From NCBI GenBank assembly GCA_030681645.1, contig JAUXRX010000029.1, positions 124,001 through 188,000 of the forward strand: DNA of 64,000 bases, read 5' to 3'. Below are positions 7,894-19,295 of the stretch, in pieces (the stretch's first letter is position 1; every line of letters begins with the position of its first letter). The position numbers were made by a program, and so were the translations under genes. The notes below the pieces were generated by a model. The model saw only the letters and a list, made by a program, of their open reading frames with translations, had not been told where the DNA came from and ran no database searches. This DNA comes from Archangium sp. (GTDB lineage: Bacteria; Myxococcota; Myxococcia; Myxococcales; Myxococcaceae).

Positions 7894-8152
7894 AGCACAT
7901 GTACGTCGCGCCGCCGCCGACCGAGTTGCCGGCCTGAACCACGGGCGGGCGGAAGGTGAGCGAGACGAGCTCCCAGCCCTCGTCGCCGGCCTTCATCAGC
8001 CGATCGTTGGTGGGTACTCCGTCGATGTCCTGGCACCAGTGTTCCCAGCGCTGCACGACGCGGCCGTCGGCGTTGGCCCGGGGCACCTGGAAGGCGAGGG
8101 TGCTCGCGCAGCCGGCGAGGAAGACCAGCACCAGCAGCACGCGTGACTTCAT
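7877..8152 (-). CDS. Small lipoprotein, DUF4177-like
   Basis: This 91-residue protein has a lipoprotein signal peptide (LVFLAGCAST). The mature part contains WEHWCQD and GDEGWELVSL followed by CFKRP at the end, a pattern like DUF4177 family proteins. Function is unknown. The ATG overlaps the stop of the upstream TPR gene (ATGA), so it is the third gene of the kinase-TPR-lipoprotein operon. Confidence 0.8.
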   Translation of the reverse strand: MKSRVLLVLVFLAGCASTLAFQVPRANADGRVVQRWEHWCQDIDGVPTNDRLMKAGDEGWELVSLTFRPPVVQAGNSVGGGATYMCFKRPK

Positions 8153-9006
8153 CGGGCACCTCCGAGATCCAGGTTCCAGCCAATCGACACGTAGCCGCCG
8201 CCCTGCAGGGGCACCGCGCTCACCGTGGGGGTGCTCTCACCACCGCCGGCCGCGAACATGATCACCGCCGCGCCGATGCCGGCGACGCCGACGCCGGTGA
8301 AGACGTAGCCGAGCGCGGCCTCGGTCTTCCCCGAGTCGCGATAGGCGGCGGCCTGCTCCACGGGGGCCGTGCCGTTGAGGAGCGCCGCGTGCTTGCCGCT
8401 GGCCGAGACCAGCAACCCGGTGGCGACGCCGGCCGACGCGAGGCCCACCACGCCGGGGATGATCGAGAGCACGCGCAGCGAGGGCCCGGTGGACTTCGGG
8501 GCCGTCACCACCGCGGGAGGAGGCTGGTTGCGGGCGCGCTCCTCGGCCTCGACGCGCTTCTGCTCGGCCACGCGGGCGGCCTCTTCGTCGGCGCGCTTCT
8601 TCTCTTCCGCCAGGCGCTTCTCTTCTTCGGCCTTGGCGGCCTCGATCTGCGGCGCGAGCATCTTGCGTACGTTGGCGCGGGCCTTCTCGGCCACCGCCTG
8701 CACCTTGGGCGAGACCTCGACCGGCAGCTTCGCCTCGAGGTCGACGGAGAACGCGGTCTTGAAGGCGGTCAGCGCCTTCTCTTCGCGGCCCATGTCGGCG
8801 AGCACCACGCCCTCGAGCAGGGCGATCCTCGCCTCGTCATCGGGGCCCTTCGCCTTGAGGCTGGCGGCCTTGAGCTGCTTGAGCGCCTTCTCGTACTCGA
8901 GGTTCTCGTAGAGGGTGATGGCGGTGTTCATGTACTTCTTCACCTCGGCGTTCTGCGCGAACGCGGGGGTGGTCAGCAGGATCACGAGCAGGCCGGCGAC
9001 GCGCAT
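8149..9006 (-). CDS. Secreted TPR/coiled-coil protein of the kinase operon
   Basis: This 285-residue protein has a cleavable signal peptide ending in AFAQ. TPR-like helices follow (LYENLEYEKALKQLKAAS), then a highly charged Glu/Lys/Ala coiled coil (about residues 125-160) and two Gly/Ala/Val-rich hydrophobic segments near the C-terminus. The ATG at 9006 was chosen because AAGGAG lies 8 bases upstream; an ATG at 9012 overlaps the kinase stop (TGATG) but sits too close to that site. Coupling to a PEGA-domain kinase is common in myxobacteria. Function is unknown. Confidence 0.8.
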   Translation of the reverse strand: MRVAGLLVILLTTPAFAQNAEVKKYMNTAITLYENLEYEKALKQLKAASLKAKGPDDEARIALLEGVVLADMGREEKALTAFKTAFSVDLEAKLPVEVSPKVQAVAEKARANVRKMLAPQIEAAKAEEEKRLAEEKKRADEEAARVAEQKRVEAEERARNQPPPAVVTAPKSTGPSLRVLSIIPGVVGLASAGVATGLLVSASGKHAALLNGTAPVEQAAAYRDSGKTEAALGYVFTGVGVAGIGAAVIMFAAGGGESTPTVSAVPLQGGGYVSIGWNLDLGGAR

Positions 9007-9011
9007 GTGCA

Positions 9012-10577
9012 TCACTCCTTCAGGTTGTGCTTCACGATGTTCTCGCCGGGCTTGATGACGATGTTGAGCTCGACGTCCTTGCCGAAGGCAGGGTTGACCA
9101 GCCGCAGCTTGTGCTTGCCGACCGACACGGTGATCGGGGGCAGGGGGGTGTCGCCGAGCTTCTTGTCGTCGAGGAAGACGGTGGCGTAGGGCCTGATGCG
9201 CAGCTCGAGCTTGCCGGTCTTCACGACGACGGGGCGCACGGCAACGGCCACGCCCGCGTCGAGCTCTTCTTCCACGCCCGCATCAGGCTCGGGGGTGACG
9301 ACGGCGAGCGCGACCGCGGCGTCGGCGATCTGGGGAGGGCCGGCGTCGATCACCACGGCGACGGGCGGCACCACCACCGGCTTCACCGGCACAGTCCCGG
9401 GCCTCAGCGCGAACCAGGTGGCCGCGGCGAGCACCACCACGCCCAGGCCGATGCCCACGAACAGGGGCGTCTTGCTGCGCTGCACGGCGGCCGACTCGAT
9501 CGAGCGCAGCGCGGTGCTCGACATGCCTGAGCCGGTGCCGACGTCCCGGGGGGAAGGCGCCGCGATGCGCTCGGCCGACTTCTGGCTCGGGTTGGTCGAC
9601 GCCAGGCCTTCCAGGTCGGGATCGCTGATGACCGCGTTGGGCACGGTCTGGTCGGCCTCGTGGGCGAACACGGTCTCGACGAGCTGGGAGATCTCGCGGG
9701 TGCCGACGGTCTCGCCCGAGCGCTTGATGAACGCCTCGAGGTCGGCCTGCAGCTCGACGCACGACGCGTAACGTTTCTCGCGGTCCTTCTCGAGGCACTT
9801 GTTGACGATGGCCTCGAGGTCGGGCGGGCAATCGGGCCGGTACACCGTCGGCTTCTCGAGCGGCTTCTGGCTCATGATCGCCTGGATGATGCTGACCTCG
9901 CTGGTCGCATCGAACGGCATGCCGCCGGTGACGAGCTCGTAGAAGACGATGCCCAGGGCGAAGAGATCGGCCCGTCGATCGAGCGGCTCGCGGGCGAGCT
10001 GCTCGGGGGGCATGTAGGCCATCTTCCCCTTGATCATCCCCGACTTGGTCAGGTGCGGCTGGGTCGAGGCCTTGGCGATGCCGAAGTCGACGACCTTCAC
10101 CGAGCCATTGCGCGCCACCAGGATGTTGTCGGGGCTGATGTCGCGGTGAACGAGGTTCAAGAACTCGCCCTGCTCGCTGCGCAGCTCGTGGGCGAAGTGC
10201 AGGCCCTCGGCGGCGAGCGCGATGATGCGCGCGGCGAGCGGCAGCGACATGGGCCCCAGCTGCCGGCGCGTCGCCTGGTTGAGCACGCGCAGGTTCGCCC
10301 CGTCGATGTACTCCATGGCCAGGAAGTACTGACCGTTGTGCTGCCCGAAATCGAAGATGGTCACCAGGTTGGGGTGATTGAGCTCGGCGGCGAGCCGCGC
10401 TTCCCCCAGGAACATCTCGGTGAAGCGCGGGTCGTCGTTGAAGTGCGGAAGAATGCGCTTCACCACGCACTTCTTGGCGAAGCCCATCGGGCCGTCGGCA
10501 CGCGCGAGGAAGACCTCGGCCATGCCGCCCGTCGCGAGTTTTCTGATCAGCGTGTACTTACCGAGCGTCGTCGTCAC
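9012..10577 (-). CDS. Transmembrane Ser/Thr protein kinase with C-terminal PEGA domain
   Basis: This 521-residue protein has a complete Hanks-type kinase domain: P-loop LATGGMAEVF, catalytic Lys in CVVKRIL (about K40), HRD at about 144-146 (LVHRDISPDNIL), DFG at about 164-166 and a PPE variant of APE. A transmembrane helix near 370-391 is followed by a Pro/Val/Asp linker and a PEGA domain (VFLDDKKLGDTPLPPITVSV) that should be outside the cytoplasm. GTG 10577 (MTTTLGKYTL) or GTG 10592 are possible starts; neither has a clear ribosome binding site. A start further upstream would overlap the csp terminator. Confidence 0.92.
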   Translation of the reverse strand: MTTTLGKYTLIRKLATGGMAEVFLARADGPMGFAKKCVVKRILPHFNDDPRFTEMFLGEARLAAELNHPNLVTIFDFGQHNGQYFLAMEYIDGANLRVLNQATRRQLGPMSLPLAARIIALAAEGLHFAHELRSEQGEFLNLVHRDISPDNILVARNGSVKVVDFGIAKASTQPHLTKSGMIKGKMAYMPPEQLAREPLDRRADLFALGIVFYELVTGGMPFDATSEVSIIQAIMSQKPLEKPTVYRPDCPPDLEAIVNKCLEKDREKRYASCVELQADLEAFIKRSGETVGTREISQLVETVFAHEADQTVPNAVISDPDLEGLASTNPSQKSAERIAAPSPRDVGTGSGMSSTALRSIESAAVQRSKTPLFVGIGLGVVVLAAATWFALRPGTVPVKPVVVPPVAVVIDAGPPQIADAAVALAVVTPEPDAGVEEELDAGVAVAVRPVVVKTGKLELRIRPYATVFLDDKKLGDTPLPPITVSVGKHKLRLVNPAFGKDVELNIVIKPGENIVKHNLKE

Positions 10578-10617
10578 TGGAGGAGCGCGCACAATCCCAC
10601 ACCCGCGCTTCCACTCC

Positions 10618-10652
10618 AAAGAACAAGGGCCCGGTCCCCCGACCGAGCCCTT
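10618..10652 (-). terminator. Intrinsic terminator of the cold-shock gene
   Basis: The minus strand reads AAGGGCTCGGTC, a short G loop, GACCGGGCCCTT and then GTTCTTT. This is a strong stem followed by a U-rich tract, 30 bases after the csp stop. Confidence 0.9.
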
Positions 10653-10682
10653 GCGGTGCTGCAACCACAACTTCTCAGACTG

Positions 10683-10886
10683 TCAGGCTGCCTTGACGTT
10701 CTGGGCCTGGAGGCCCTTCGGCCCCTTGGTCAGGTCGAACACCACCTTCTGCCCTTCCGCCAGAGTGCGGAAGCCGTCCATCTGGATGGAGGTGTGATGG
10801 CAGAAGACGTCTTCACCGCCGCCGTCCTGCACGATGAAACCAAAGCCCTTCGAGTCGTTGAACCACTTCACGGTACCTGTTGCCAT
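10683..10886 (-). CDS. CspA-family cold shock protein
   Basis: This 67-residue single cold-shock domain protein has both RNA-binding motifs (KGFGFI and DVFCHHTSI, the latter a variant of VFVH). Such proteins bind single-stranded RNA/DNA and act as RNA chaperones. A GAAAGAG ribosome binding site precedes the ATG. The gene has its own terminator and a long hairpin-rich leader, so it is probably monocistronic and regulated after transcription. Confidence 0.95.
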   Translation of the reverse strand: MATGTVKWFNDSKGFGFIVQDGGGEDVFCHHTSIQMDGFRTLAEGQKVVFDLTKGPKGLQAQNVKAA

Positions 10887-10990
10887 GCGTTGCTCTTTCT
10901 TAAGTACCCGTCCGCAAGAACACCGACGGGACCCCCCGCACTTCCTTAGCCGGAAGGCAGCAGCAGACTTAGCTGCTCCGATTTCTCGAA
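10887..10990 (-). promoter_or_regulatory. Structured 5' leader of the cold-shock gene
   Basis: The region upstream of the csp ATG contains three stacked hairpins: CCCGTC/GACGGG (10907-10930), CTTCC/GGAAG (10941-10956) and AGCAG/CTGCT near 10958-10976. Long structured leaders are known to control cspA-type genes; thermosensing here is inferred. No promoter could be assigned with confidence. Confidence 0.5.
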
Positions 10991-11032
10991 GACAATGGCC
11001 CCCCCCGATCTTTGGTACCTCAGTGACGCTCG

Positions 11033-12244
11033 TCAGATCTCCATGAGGATCCGCTCGGGAGCCTCGAGGCAGTCCTTGATGCGCACGAGGAACTGCACGG
11101 CTTCACGGCCATCGATGAGCCGGTGATCGTACGAGAGCGCCAGGTACATCATGGGCCTCGCGACGATCTGCCCGTCGCGCACCACGGCGCGCTCCTGGAT
11201 GTTGTGCATGCCCAGGATGCCGGTCTGCGGCGGGTTCAAGATGGGCGTGGAGAGCATCGAGCCGAAGATGCCGCCGTTGCTGATGGTGAAGGTGCCGCCC
11301 TGGAGATCGCTGAGCTGCAGCTTGTCGGCCTTGGCGCGCACGCCGAAGTCGCTGATCACCTTCTCGAGCTCGGCCATCGACTTCTGATCAGCGTCGCGGA
11401 TCACCGGCACCACGAGGCCCCGGTTGCCCGAAACGGCCACGCCGACGTCGTAGTAGTGGTGGAAGACGACCTCGTCGCCCTCGAGGAACGCGTTGACCGC
11501 GGGGAAGGTCCGCAGGGCTTCGATGGCGGCCTTCACGAAGAAGCTCATGAAGCCGAGCTTGGCGCCGTGCTTCTTCTCGAAGCGCTCGCCGAACTCCTTG
11601 CGCAGCCGCATCACGTTGGTCATGTCGACCTCGTTGAACGTGGTGAGGATCGCCGCGGTCGACTGGGCCTGCAGGAGCCGCTCGGCCACGCGCTTGCGCA
11701 GCGGCGTCACCTTCACCCGCTCTTCTCCGCGCGGGCCGATGGGGGTGTTCAAGGTGGTGTTCGCGGCGGGGGCCTTCGCGGGCGAGCCCTCGGCGGCCTT
11801 GAGCACGTCTTCCTTCATCACCCGGCCCTGCACGCCCGAGCCCTGGATGCTGTTCGGGTCGATGCCCTTGTCGGCGGCGACGGCGCGCGCGACGGGCGTG
11901 ACCAGCGAGCCATTGCCGGGAGCCGTTGCGGCGGGAGCGGGCGCAGCAGCAGCAGCAGCAGCAGGTGCGGCAGCCGCCGGCTTCGCGGCCGTGGCGCCGG
12001 CCTTCGACGCGTCGATGGTGCCGAGCACGTCGCCGATCTTCACCTTGGCGCCCTCGGCGACGTTGAGCTTGTCGATCACCCCGGCGCTGGCGGCCTGCAC
12101 GTCGATGGTGACCTTGTCGGTCTCGAGCACCGCGATGGGCTCGTCGACGGCGACGGAGTCACCGACCTTCTTGTGGAACTTGCCGATGATGGCTTCGGTG
12201 ATCGACTCGCCCAGGGTGGGTACGACGATTTCGACTGATGACAT
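11033..12244 (-). CDS. sucB: Dihydrolipoyllysine succinyltransferase (E2 of 2-oxoglutarate dehydrogenase)
   Basis: This 403-residue protein has a lipoyl domain with the lipoylated Lys in LETDKVTIDV (about K43), an Ala/Pro linker, a peripheral-subunit-binding domain (VARAVAADKGID) and a catalytic acyltransferase domain ending in SYDHRLIDGREAV. It transfers succinyl groups to CoA in the TCA cycle. It lies 14 bases after sucA on the same strand. The E3 gene is not in the window. Confidence 0.96.
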   Translation of the reverse strand: MSSVEIVVPTLGESITEAIIGKFHKKVGDSVAVDEPIAVLETDKVTIDVQAASAGVIDKLNVAEGAKVKIGDVLGTIDASKAGATAAKPAAAAPAAAAAAAPAPAATAPGNGSLVTPVARAVAADKGIDPNSIQGSGVQGRVMKEDVLKAAEGSPAKAPAANTTLNTPIGPRGEERVKVTPLRKRVAERLLQAQSTAAILTTFNEVDMTNVMRLRKEFGERFEKKHGAKLGFMSFFVKAAIEALRTFPAVNAFLEGDEVVFHHYYDVGVAVSGNRGLVVPVIRDADQKSMAELEKVISDFGVRAKADKLQLSDLQGGTFTISNGGIFGSMLSTPILNPPQTGILGMHNIQERAVVRDGQIVARPMMYLALSYDHRLIDGREAVQFLVRIKDCLEAPERILMEI

Positions 12245-12258
12245 GGTGCGGCACTCTT

Positions 12259-15075
<2,817 letters not shown>

Positions 15076-15112
15076 GGCTGGATTCTTTTATTCGGAGGTG
15101 AGGCACCGCTCC

Positions 15113-15811
15113 ATGATTCGTTTGATCGCGGTCATGGCGGTATTGGCGCCGCTTGCGGTGTGGGCAGACCCACCCCACTTCTCATCGGGCGGCTTCAATT
15201 TCCAGATTCAGTACGGGCCCGGTTTCTGGACGGTGGACCAGACGAAGCTGGGCACGGACCCGGGGAAGGATGGGCTGATGGTGGGCCCCATCAATGCCGG
15301 CCTCTTCAAGGATTCGCTTCAAAATACGCACACCGTCTCGCTGAGCGCCTCGTACAACATCCTGGGGCACGCTTCGGTGGGGGCTGACATCACCGCGACC
15401 GGCTGGAACCTGTTCGACGTCACCCGCGGCGGCGGCGGCTTCGTGATCGGCAAGGTGGCGTGGCACCCGATCGAGCTCTTCTTCCTCAACAAGGAGAAGC
15501 GGCCCATCGGCATCGACGCCAGCACCTTCTTCGGCGTGGGCTACGGCATCGTGGGTGGGGCGACCGCGGTGGCCGGCTTCCCCAACGGCATGGACGGGCT
15601 GATCTTCGAGTGGGGCGCGAACGTCGACTACTTCTTCGCCCGCTACTTCGGCCTCGGCTTCTTCGCGCGCGGCATCTTCCTCAACTGGGAAAAGTTCTAC
15701 CTCGACTTCAACAACCGCGACGTGCCGGGCAACACCATCCCGCTGGCCAAGCCGCTGGGTGGCTCGTTCTGGACCTTCGGCATCTCGATGACCTTCCGCG
15801 CGGGAGAGTGA
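15113..15811 (+). CDS. Predicted outer-membrane/periplasmic beta-barrel protein
   Basis: This 232-residue protein has a signal peptide (MIRLIAVMAVLAPLAVWA) and a mature part of alternating strands rich in Gly and aromatics (GFVIGKVAWHPIELFF, YFFARYFGLGFFARGIF). The last strand, FGISMTF, is near the end. This suggests a small beta-barrel. No family was recognised. ATG 15113 starts the signal peptide; an in-frame GTG at 15098 is possible. Confidence 0.65.
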   Translation: MIRLIAVMAVLAPLAVWADPPHFSSGGFNFQIQYGPGFWTVDQTKLGTDPGKDGLMVGPINAGLFKDSLQNTHTVSLSASYNILGHASVGADITATGWNLFDVTRGGGGFVIGKVAWHPIELFFLNKEKRPIGIDASTFFGVGYGIVGGATAVAGFPNGMDGLIFEWGANVDYFFARYFGLGFFARGIFLNWEKFYLDFNNRDVPGNTIPLAKPLGGSFWTFGISMTFRAGE

Positions 15812-15846
15812 TGATCGTCTGAGCGGGGCGCGGCATCCAAGCCGGC

Positions 15847-16356
15847 ATGCGCGCCCTTCTCGTGGTTGCTGCACTCGCCTTCCCGGCCTTCGCCTTCGAA
15901 GAAGAAGTGGACTGCGTCGTCGAGGCGCCCGAGCCGGCCGAGCCGCTGCTGGCGGTGAAGTTGCTCGGCGGCGGGAGCGGGGTGGTCAACACCACCTCGG
16001 CGAAGTCGGATCAGCCGGGCCTCACGGGGATGCTCGGCGTCGAGTTCAGGCTCACCGACTGGCTCGCGGTGCGCAGCGATCTCGACCTGCGCTCCAACGG
16101 CCTGTCGTGGGACGTGGCGGGCCTCAAGCTGCGCGGGCCGTGGTTTCTGTCTCCGTATGTTTCCGTGTCGGCCACCCTCGGGCTCACCGGCGGTCACTTC
16201 TCGCTGGGGCCGGTGGGCGCCGCCGGCCTCGATCTTCACCTGGGGCGACGCTTCTTCCTCGAGCTCGAGGGCGCGTATCGCGTCTCGCCGGGTGAGACCT
16301 TGCGGCGCGCAGGGCAGGTGTCGGTGATGGCCGGGCTTGGGTACGCGTTCTTCTGA
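15847..16356 (+). CDS. Small outer-membrane beta-barrel protein
   Basis: This 169-residue protein has a signal peptide (LLVVAALAFPAFA) and amphipathic beta strands (MLGVEFRLTDWLAVRSDLDL, FFLELEGAYRV). It ends in the aromatic strand VMAGLGYAFF, the usual C-terminal signal for barrel assembly. It follows the previous outer-membrane gene by 35 bases. Function is unknown. Confidence 0.7.
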   Translation: MRALLVVAALAFPAFAFEEEVDCVVEAPEPAEPLLAVKLLGGGSGVVNTTSAKSDQPGLTGMLGVEFRLTDWLAVRSDLDLRSNGLSWDVAGLKLRGPWFLSPYVSVSATLGLTGGHFSLGPVGAAGLDLHLGRRFFLELEGAYRVSPGETLRRAGQVSVMAGLGYAFF

Positions 16357-16661
16357 GGAACGGCGGTGGGGCAGGGTTTGCTCGGTGCTTGTCGCGCGCG
16401 GGCTCTCGGCTTCGGGCAAAGACCCGAGGGTGACGAGGTCGCAGCAAAGGACGACGTGAGAGCCCAGCGTACAGCCGGCTGTACGGTGGGACCTCGCGTG
16501 GCCTTGAGGCGTCGAAGCCTGAATCAGCGCGTCAACAAACGGTCACGGCGAGGGGCCTGTGCGAGTCGAGCACAAGCCCAGGACCCATCCCGACCACGCC
16601 CCTCGAGGCCGATCACTCATTTCTCAATTGGGAACACCTCAGCATGGGCTAGACGCAGGCC
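16357..16661. other. Intergenic region upstream of fabI
   Basis: About 305 bases with no gene recognised on either strand. It contains a TCGGG/CCCGA hairpin near 16416-16431 that could end the upstream operon, and an 18-bp perfect palindrome described separately. Confidence 0.5.
16468..16485. promoter_or_regulatory. 18-bp perfect palindrome upstream of fabI
   Basis: CGTACAGCCGGCTGTACG is a perfect palindrome 176 bases before the fabI start. It looks like an operator for a dimeric regulator. The regulator is unknown and no known consensus was matched with confidence. Confidence 0.45.
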
Positions 16662-17495
16662 ATGCTCCTCCAGGGAAAGAAGATCCTCATCACCGGCGTG
16701 CTCACGCCGCAGTCGATCGCCTTCTCGGTCGCCGAGTTCGCCCAGCAGCAGGGCGCCGAGATCGTGCTCACCAGCTTCGGCCGCCCGATGTCCCTCACGC
16801 AGCGCACGGCGAAGAAGCTCAACCCGGTGCCCGAGGTGCTCGAGCTCGACGTCACCAACCCTGAACACTTCGCCAGGCTGCACGACGCGGTGAAGGCGAA
16901 GTGGGGCCGCCTGGACGGCGTGCTGCACGCGATCGCCTTCGCCCCCGAAGACGCGCTGGGCGGCAAGTTCCTGAGCACCCCGTGGGAATCGGTGCAGACC
17001 GCCTTCCGCGTGTCGGCCTTCTCCCTCAAGGAGCTCTCGGCCGCGCTCGCCCCGCTCTTCGACAAGGGCGGGGGCATCGTCACCCTCGACTTCGACAACT
17101 CCACCCAGGCCTGGCCGCTCTACGACTGGATGGGCGTGTGCAAGGCGGGGCTCGAGGCGATCGTGCGCTACCTCGCGCGCGATCTCGGCCCGAAGAAGAT
17201 CAGGGTGAACTCGCTCGCCGCGGGCCCCATCGCCACCATCGCGGCCAAGGGCATTCCCGGCTTCAAGTACCTCGAGAACACCTGGGGCGCGCAGGCGCCG
17301 CTGGGCTGGGACGCGCGCAGCGACGCGGCGGTCGAGGCGGTCGCGCGCACGGCCTGCGTGTTGATGTCGGACTGGATGCCCGCCACCACGGGCGAGCTGA
17401 TCCGCGTCGACGGCGGCTTCCACGCCATGGGCGCCAGGCCCATCGATCTCGCCACGGTGCTGGCTGAAGAGAAGGTTCCCCCCGCAGCCTCTTGA
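16662..17495 (+). CDS. fabI: Enoyl-[acyl-carrier-protein] reductase (NADH), FabI/InhA type
   Basis: This 277-residue short-chain reductase catalyses the last step of each fatty acid elongation cycle. It starts GKKILITGVLTPQSIAFSVA, the FabI/InhA variant of the nucleotide-binding loop. The catalytic Tyr-x6-Lys is YDWMGVCK (Y154, K161), closer to the InhA pattern (YNWMTVAK) than to E. coli FabI. The SLAAGPIATIAAKGI segment and INH/triclosan-pocket region are present. It appears to be a single-gene unit with its own upstream region. Confidence 0.93.
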   Translation: MLLQGKKILITGVLTPQSIAFSVAEFAQQQGAEIVLTSFGRPMSLTQRTAKKLNPVPEVLELDVTNPEHFARLHDAVKAKWGRLDGVLHAIAFAPEDALGGKFLSTPWESVQTAFRVSAFSLKELSAALAPLFDKGGGIVTLDFDNSTQAWPLYDWMGVCKAGLEAIVRYLARDLGPKKIRVNSLAAGPIATIAAKGIPGFKYLENTWGAQAPLGWDARSDAAVEAVARTACVLMSDWMPATTGELIRVDGGFHAMGARPIDLATVLAEEKVPPAAS

Positions 17496-17528
17496 CGTGT
17501 GGGCCGAGGTAGGGACAAAGGACGGAGC

Positions 17529-19295
17529 ATGTCTCCCCGTCTAGCGCTCCTCGCCGTCACCCTGCTTGTCTCCGGCTGTACCTGCAACGTCGGCGCAAAC
17601 TCCTGCACCACCGAGCAGGACTGCACCAACCCCGCTGCGCCGAAGTGCGATCAGACGGGCATCTGCGTGGCGTGCGTCATCGACGAGCACTGCGCCGAGG
17701 GTTTTCAGTGCCTCAACGGCGCGTGTGAGCCCGGCTGCGCGAGCGACACCGATCGCTGTCCGACCGGCATCTGCAAGGCGGGCGTGGGCTGCGTGTCCTG
17801 CATCCTCGACTCGCAGTGCGGCCCGGGAATGATCTGCACCGCCGCCAACACCTGCGTGCCCGGTTGCTCGGCGCAGAACCCGGCGTGCCCGTCGGGGCTG
17901 GTGTGCGACCCGGCGCTCGGCCAGTGCGTGGAGTGCCGCGACAGCACCAGCTGCACCAACCCTCCGCTCACCGTGTGCAACCCGACCACGCACACCTGTG
18001 TCCAATGCGCGACCAGCACCGACTGCCGCGATCCGATGCGGCCCACCTGCGACCCGTCGACCAACACCTGTGTGGGCTGCCTGTCGAACACCGACTGCCC
18101 CAACAACGGCGTGTGCCACCTGCAGCGCTGCGTGCAGTGCCTGAGCGACGCGCAGTGCGGCGGCTCGACGCCCCGCTGCGATCCCGCCACCAACGCGTGC
18201 GTGGCCTGCCTGCCGGGCGCGACCGACAATTGCCCCAACGGCCAGTACTGCCGCCCCGACTTCCGCTGCGAGCAGGGCTGCAAGACGGGCGCTGACTGCC
18301 CCTCGGGCGTGTGCCTGCCGAACCACTCCTGCCAGGCGTGCACCAGCGACCAGCAGTGCGCGGCGGGGACCATCTGCCAGAGCGGCACCTGCGTGGGCGC
18401 GTGCGGCACCAACAGCCCGTGCGGCGCCAACCAGACCTGCTGCAACGGGCGCTGCGAGAGCCTCTCGGGTGACGCGAACAACTGCGGCGCGTGCGGCCGG
18501 GCCTGTGGGGCCAACCAGGCGTGCTGCGCGAGCACCTGCCGCTCGACCACCTCGCTCACCGACTGCGGCGCGTGCGGCGTCACCTGCACCGTCGATCAGT
18601 TCTGCGACGGGACGAGCTGCCAGAACAAGGTGTTCCCGAACTTCTGCGCGAACCGCAACGTGGTGGCGATTCGTGACGGCATCCCGCTCGACAACGTGGC
18701 GACCACGGTGCTCGCGTCGACCATCACCCAGTACTGCTCGGCGACCACCACGCTCACCTACGGCGACGACAATGATCCCGCCTTCGTCGACCAGGACGGC
18801 GGCGCGCTGCTGCAGGGTGGCGGGTCCACCGTGGTGACCGCGGGCGGCCCGTTCCCCAACCTGCCGGTGAAGTGGCTCGAGCGCACCCGGCGGGTCACCC
18901 GGGTCTACTTCTCGAACAACGTCGCGGGCACCGAGTTCTACTTCAAGCAGCGCCTCGCCCCCGACGCGGGCATGGCTGACCCGATCCTCGTGACGCGGCT
19001 GCAGTCGGCCTGCGCAGCGTTGCTGCCTGACGGCGGCAGCGGAGGGCAGCACAACGACGTGTTCCTGGTGGAGCTGGCGATTGATCCCGCGTCGGGCACG
19101 CTGGCCCTCATCGCGTACGGCTTGTGCAGCCCGGGCAACGGCACGCAGGCGGCGGCCTGGTACTGGGCGAACGTGATGCTGCCCAACCGCAGCACGTACA
19201 CCGACAGCTGGTACCTCTATGAGTGGACCGACACGAACGGGAACTCGACGCCCGAGCTCACCGACACGTTCACCCGGCTCGCCAGCGGCCAGTAG
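17529..19295 (+). CDS. Cysteine-rich repeat lipoprotein
   Basis: This 588-residue protein starts with a lipoprotein signal (LLVSGCTC). About 370 residues of Cys-rich units follow, each roughly 35-40 residues with patterns such as CVACVIDEHCAEGFQC and CVGCLSNTDCPNNGVC. The last 200 residues form a different, Cys-poor domain. Such dicysteine-repeat surface proteins are typical of myxobacteria and often unassigned. ATG 17529 was chosen as it starts the signal peptide with AAGGACGGAG just upstream. Confidence 0.8.
   Translation: MSPRLALLAVTLLVSGCTCNVGANSCTTEQDCTNPAAPKCDQTGICVACVIDEHCAEGFQCLNGACEPGCASDTDRCPTGICKAGVGCVSCILDSQCGPGMICTAANTCVPGCSAQNPACPSGLVCDPALGQCVECRDSTSCTNPPLTVCNPTTHTCVQCATSTDCRDPMRPTCDPSTNTCVGCLSNTDCPNNGVCHLQRCVQCLSDAQCGGSTPRCDPATNACVACLPGATDNCPNGQYCRPDFRCEQGCKTGADCPSGVCLPNHSCQACTSDQQCAAGTICQSGTCVGACGTNSPCGANQTCCNGRCESLSGDANNCGACGRACGANQACCASTCRSTTSLTDCGACGVTCTVDQFCDGTSCQNKVFPNFCANRNVVAIRDGIPLDNVATTVLASTITQYCSATTTLTYGDDNDPAFVDQDGGALLQGGGSTVVTAGGPFPNLPVKWLERTRRVTRVYFSNNVAGTEFYFKQRLAPDAGMADPILVTRLQSACAALLPDGGSGGQHNDVFLVELAIDPASGTLALIAYGLCSPGNGTQAAAWYWANVMLPNRSTYTDSWYLYEWTDTNGNSTPELTDTFTRLASGQ

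Noticed and set aside
16357..16661. A tRNA or small RNA gene upstream of fabI
   Set aside because: No cloverleaf or terminator pattern was found; only the palindrome and a short hairpin are visible.
17705..19052. Regular repeats in the Cys-rich lipoprotein gene as a CRISPR-like array
   Set aside because: The units are imperfect, of coding origin and lack conserved direct repeats with unique spacers.
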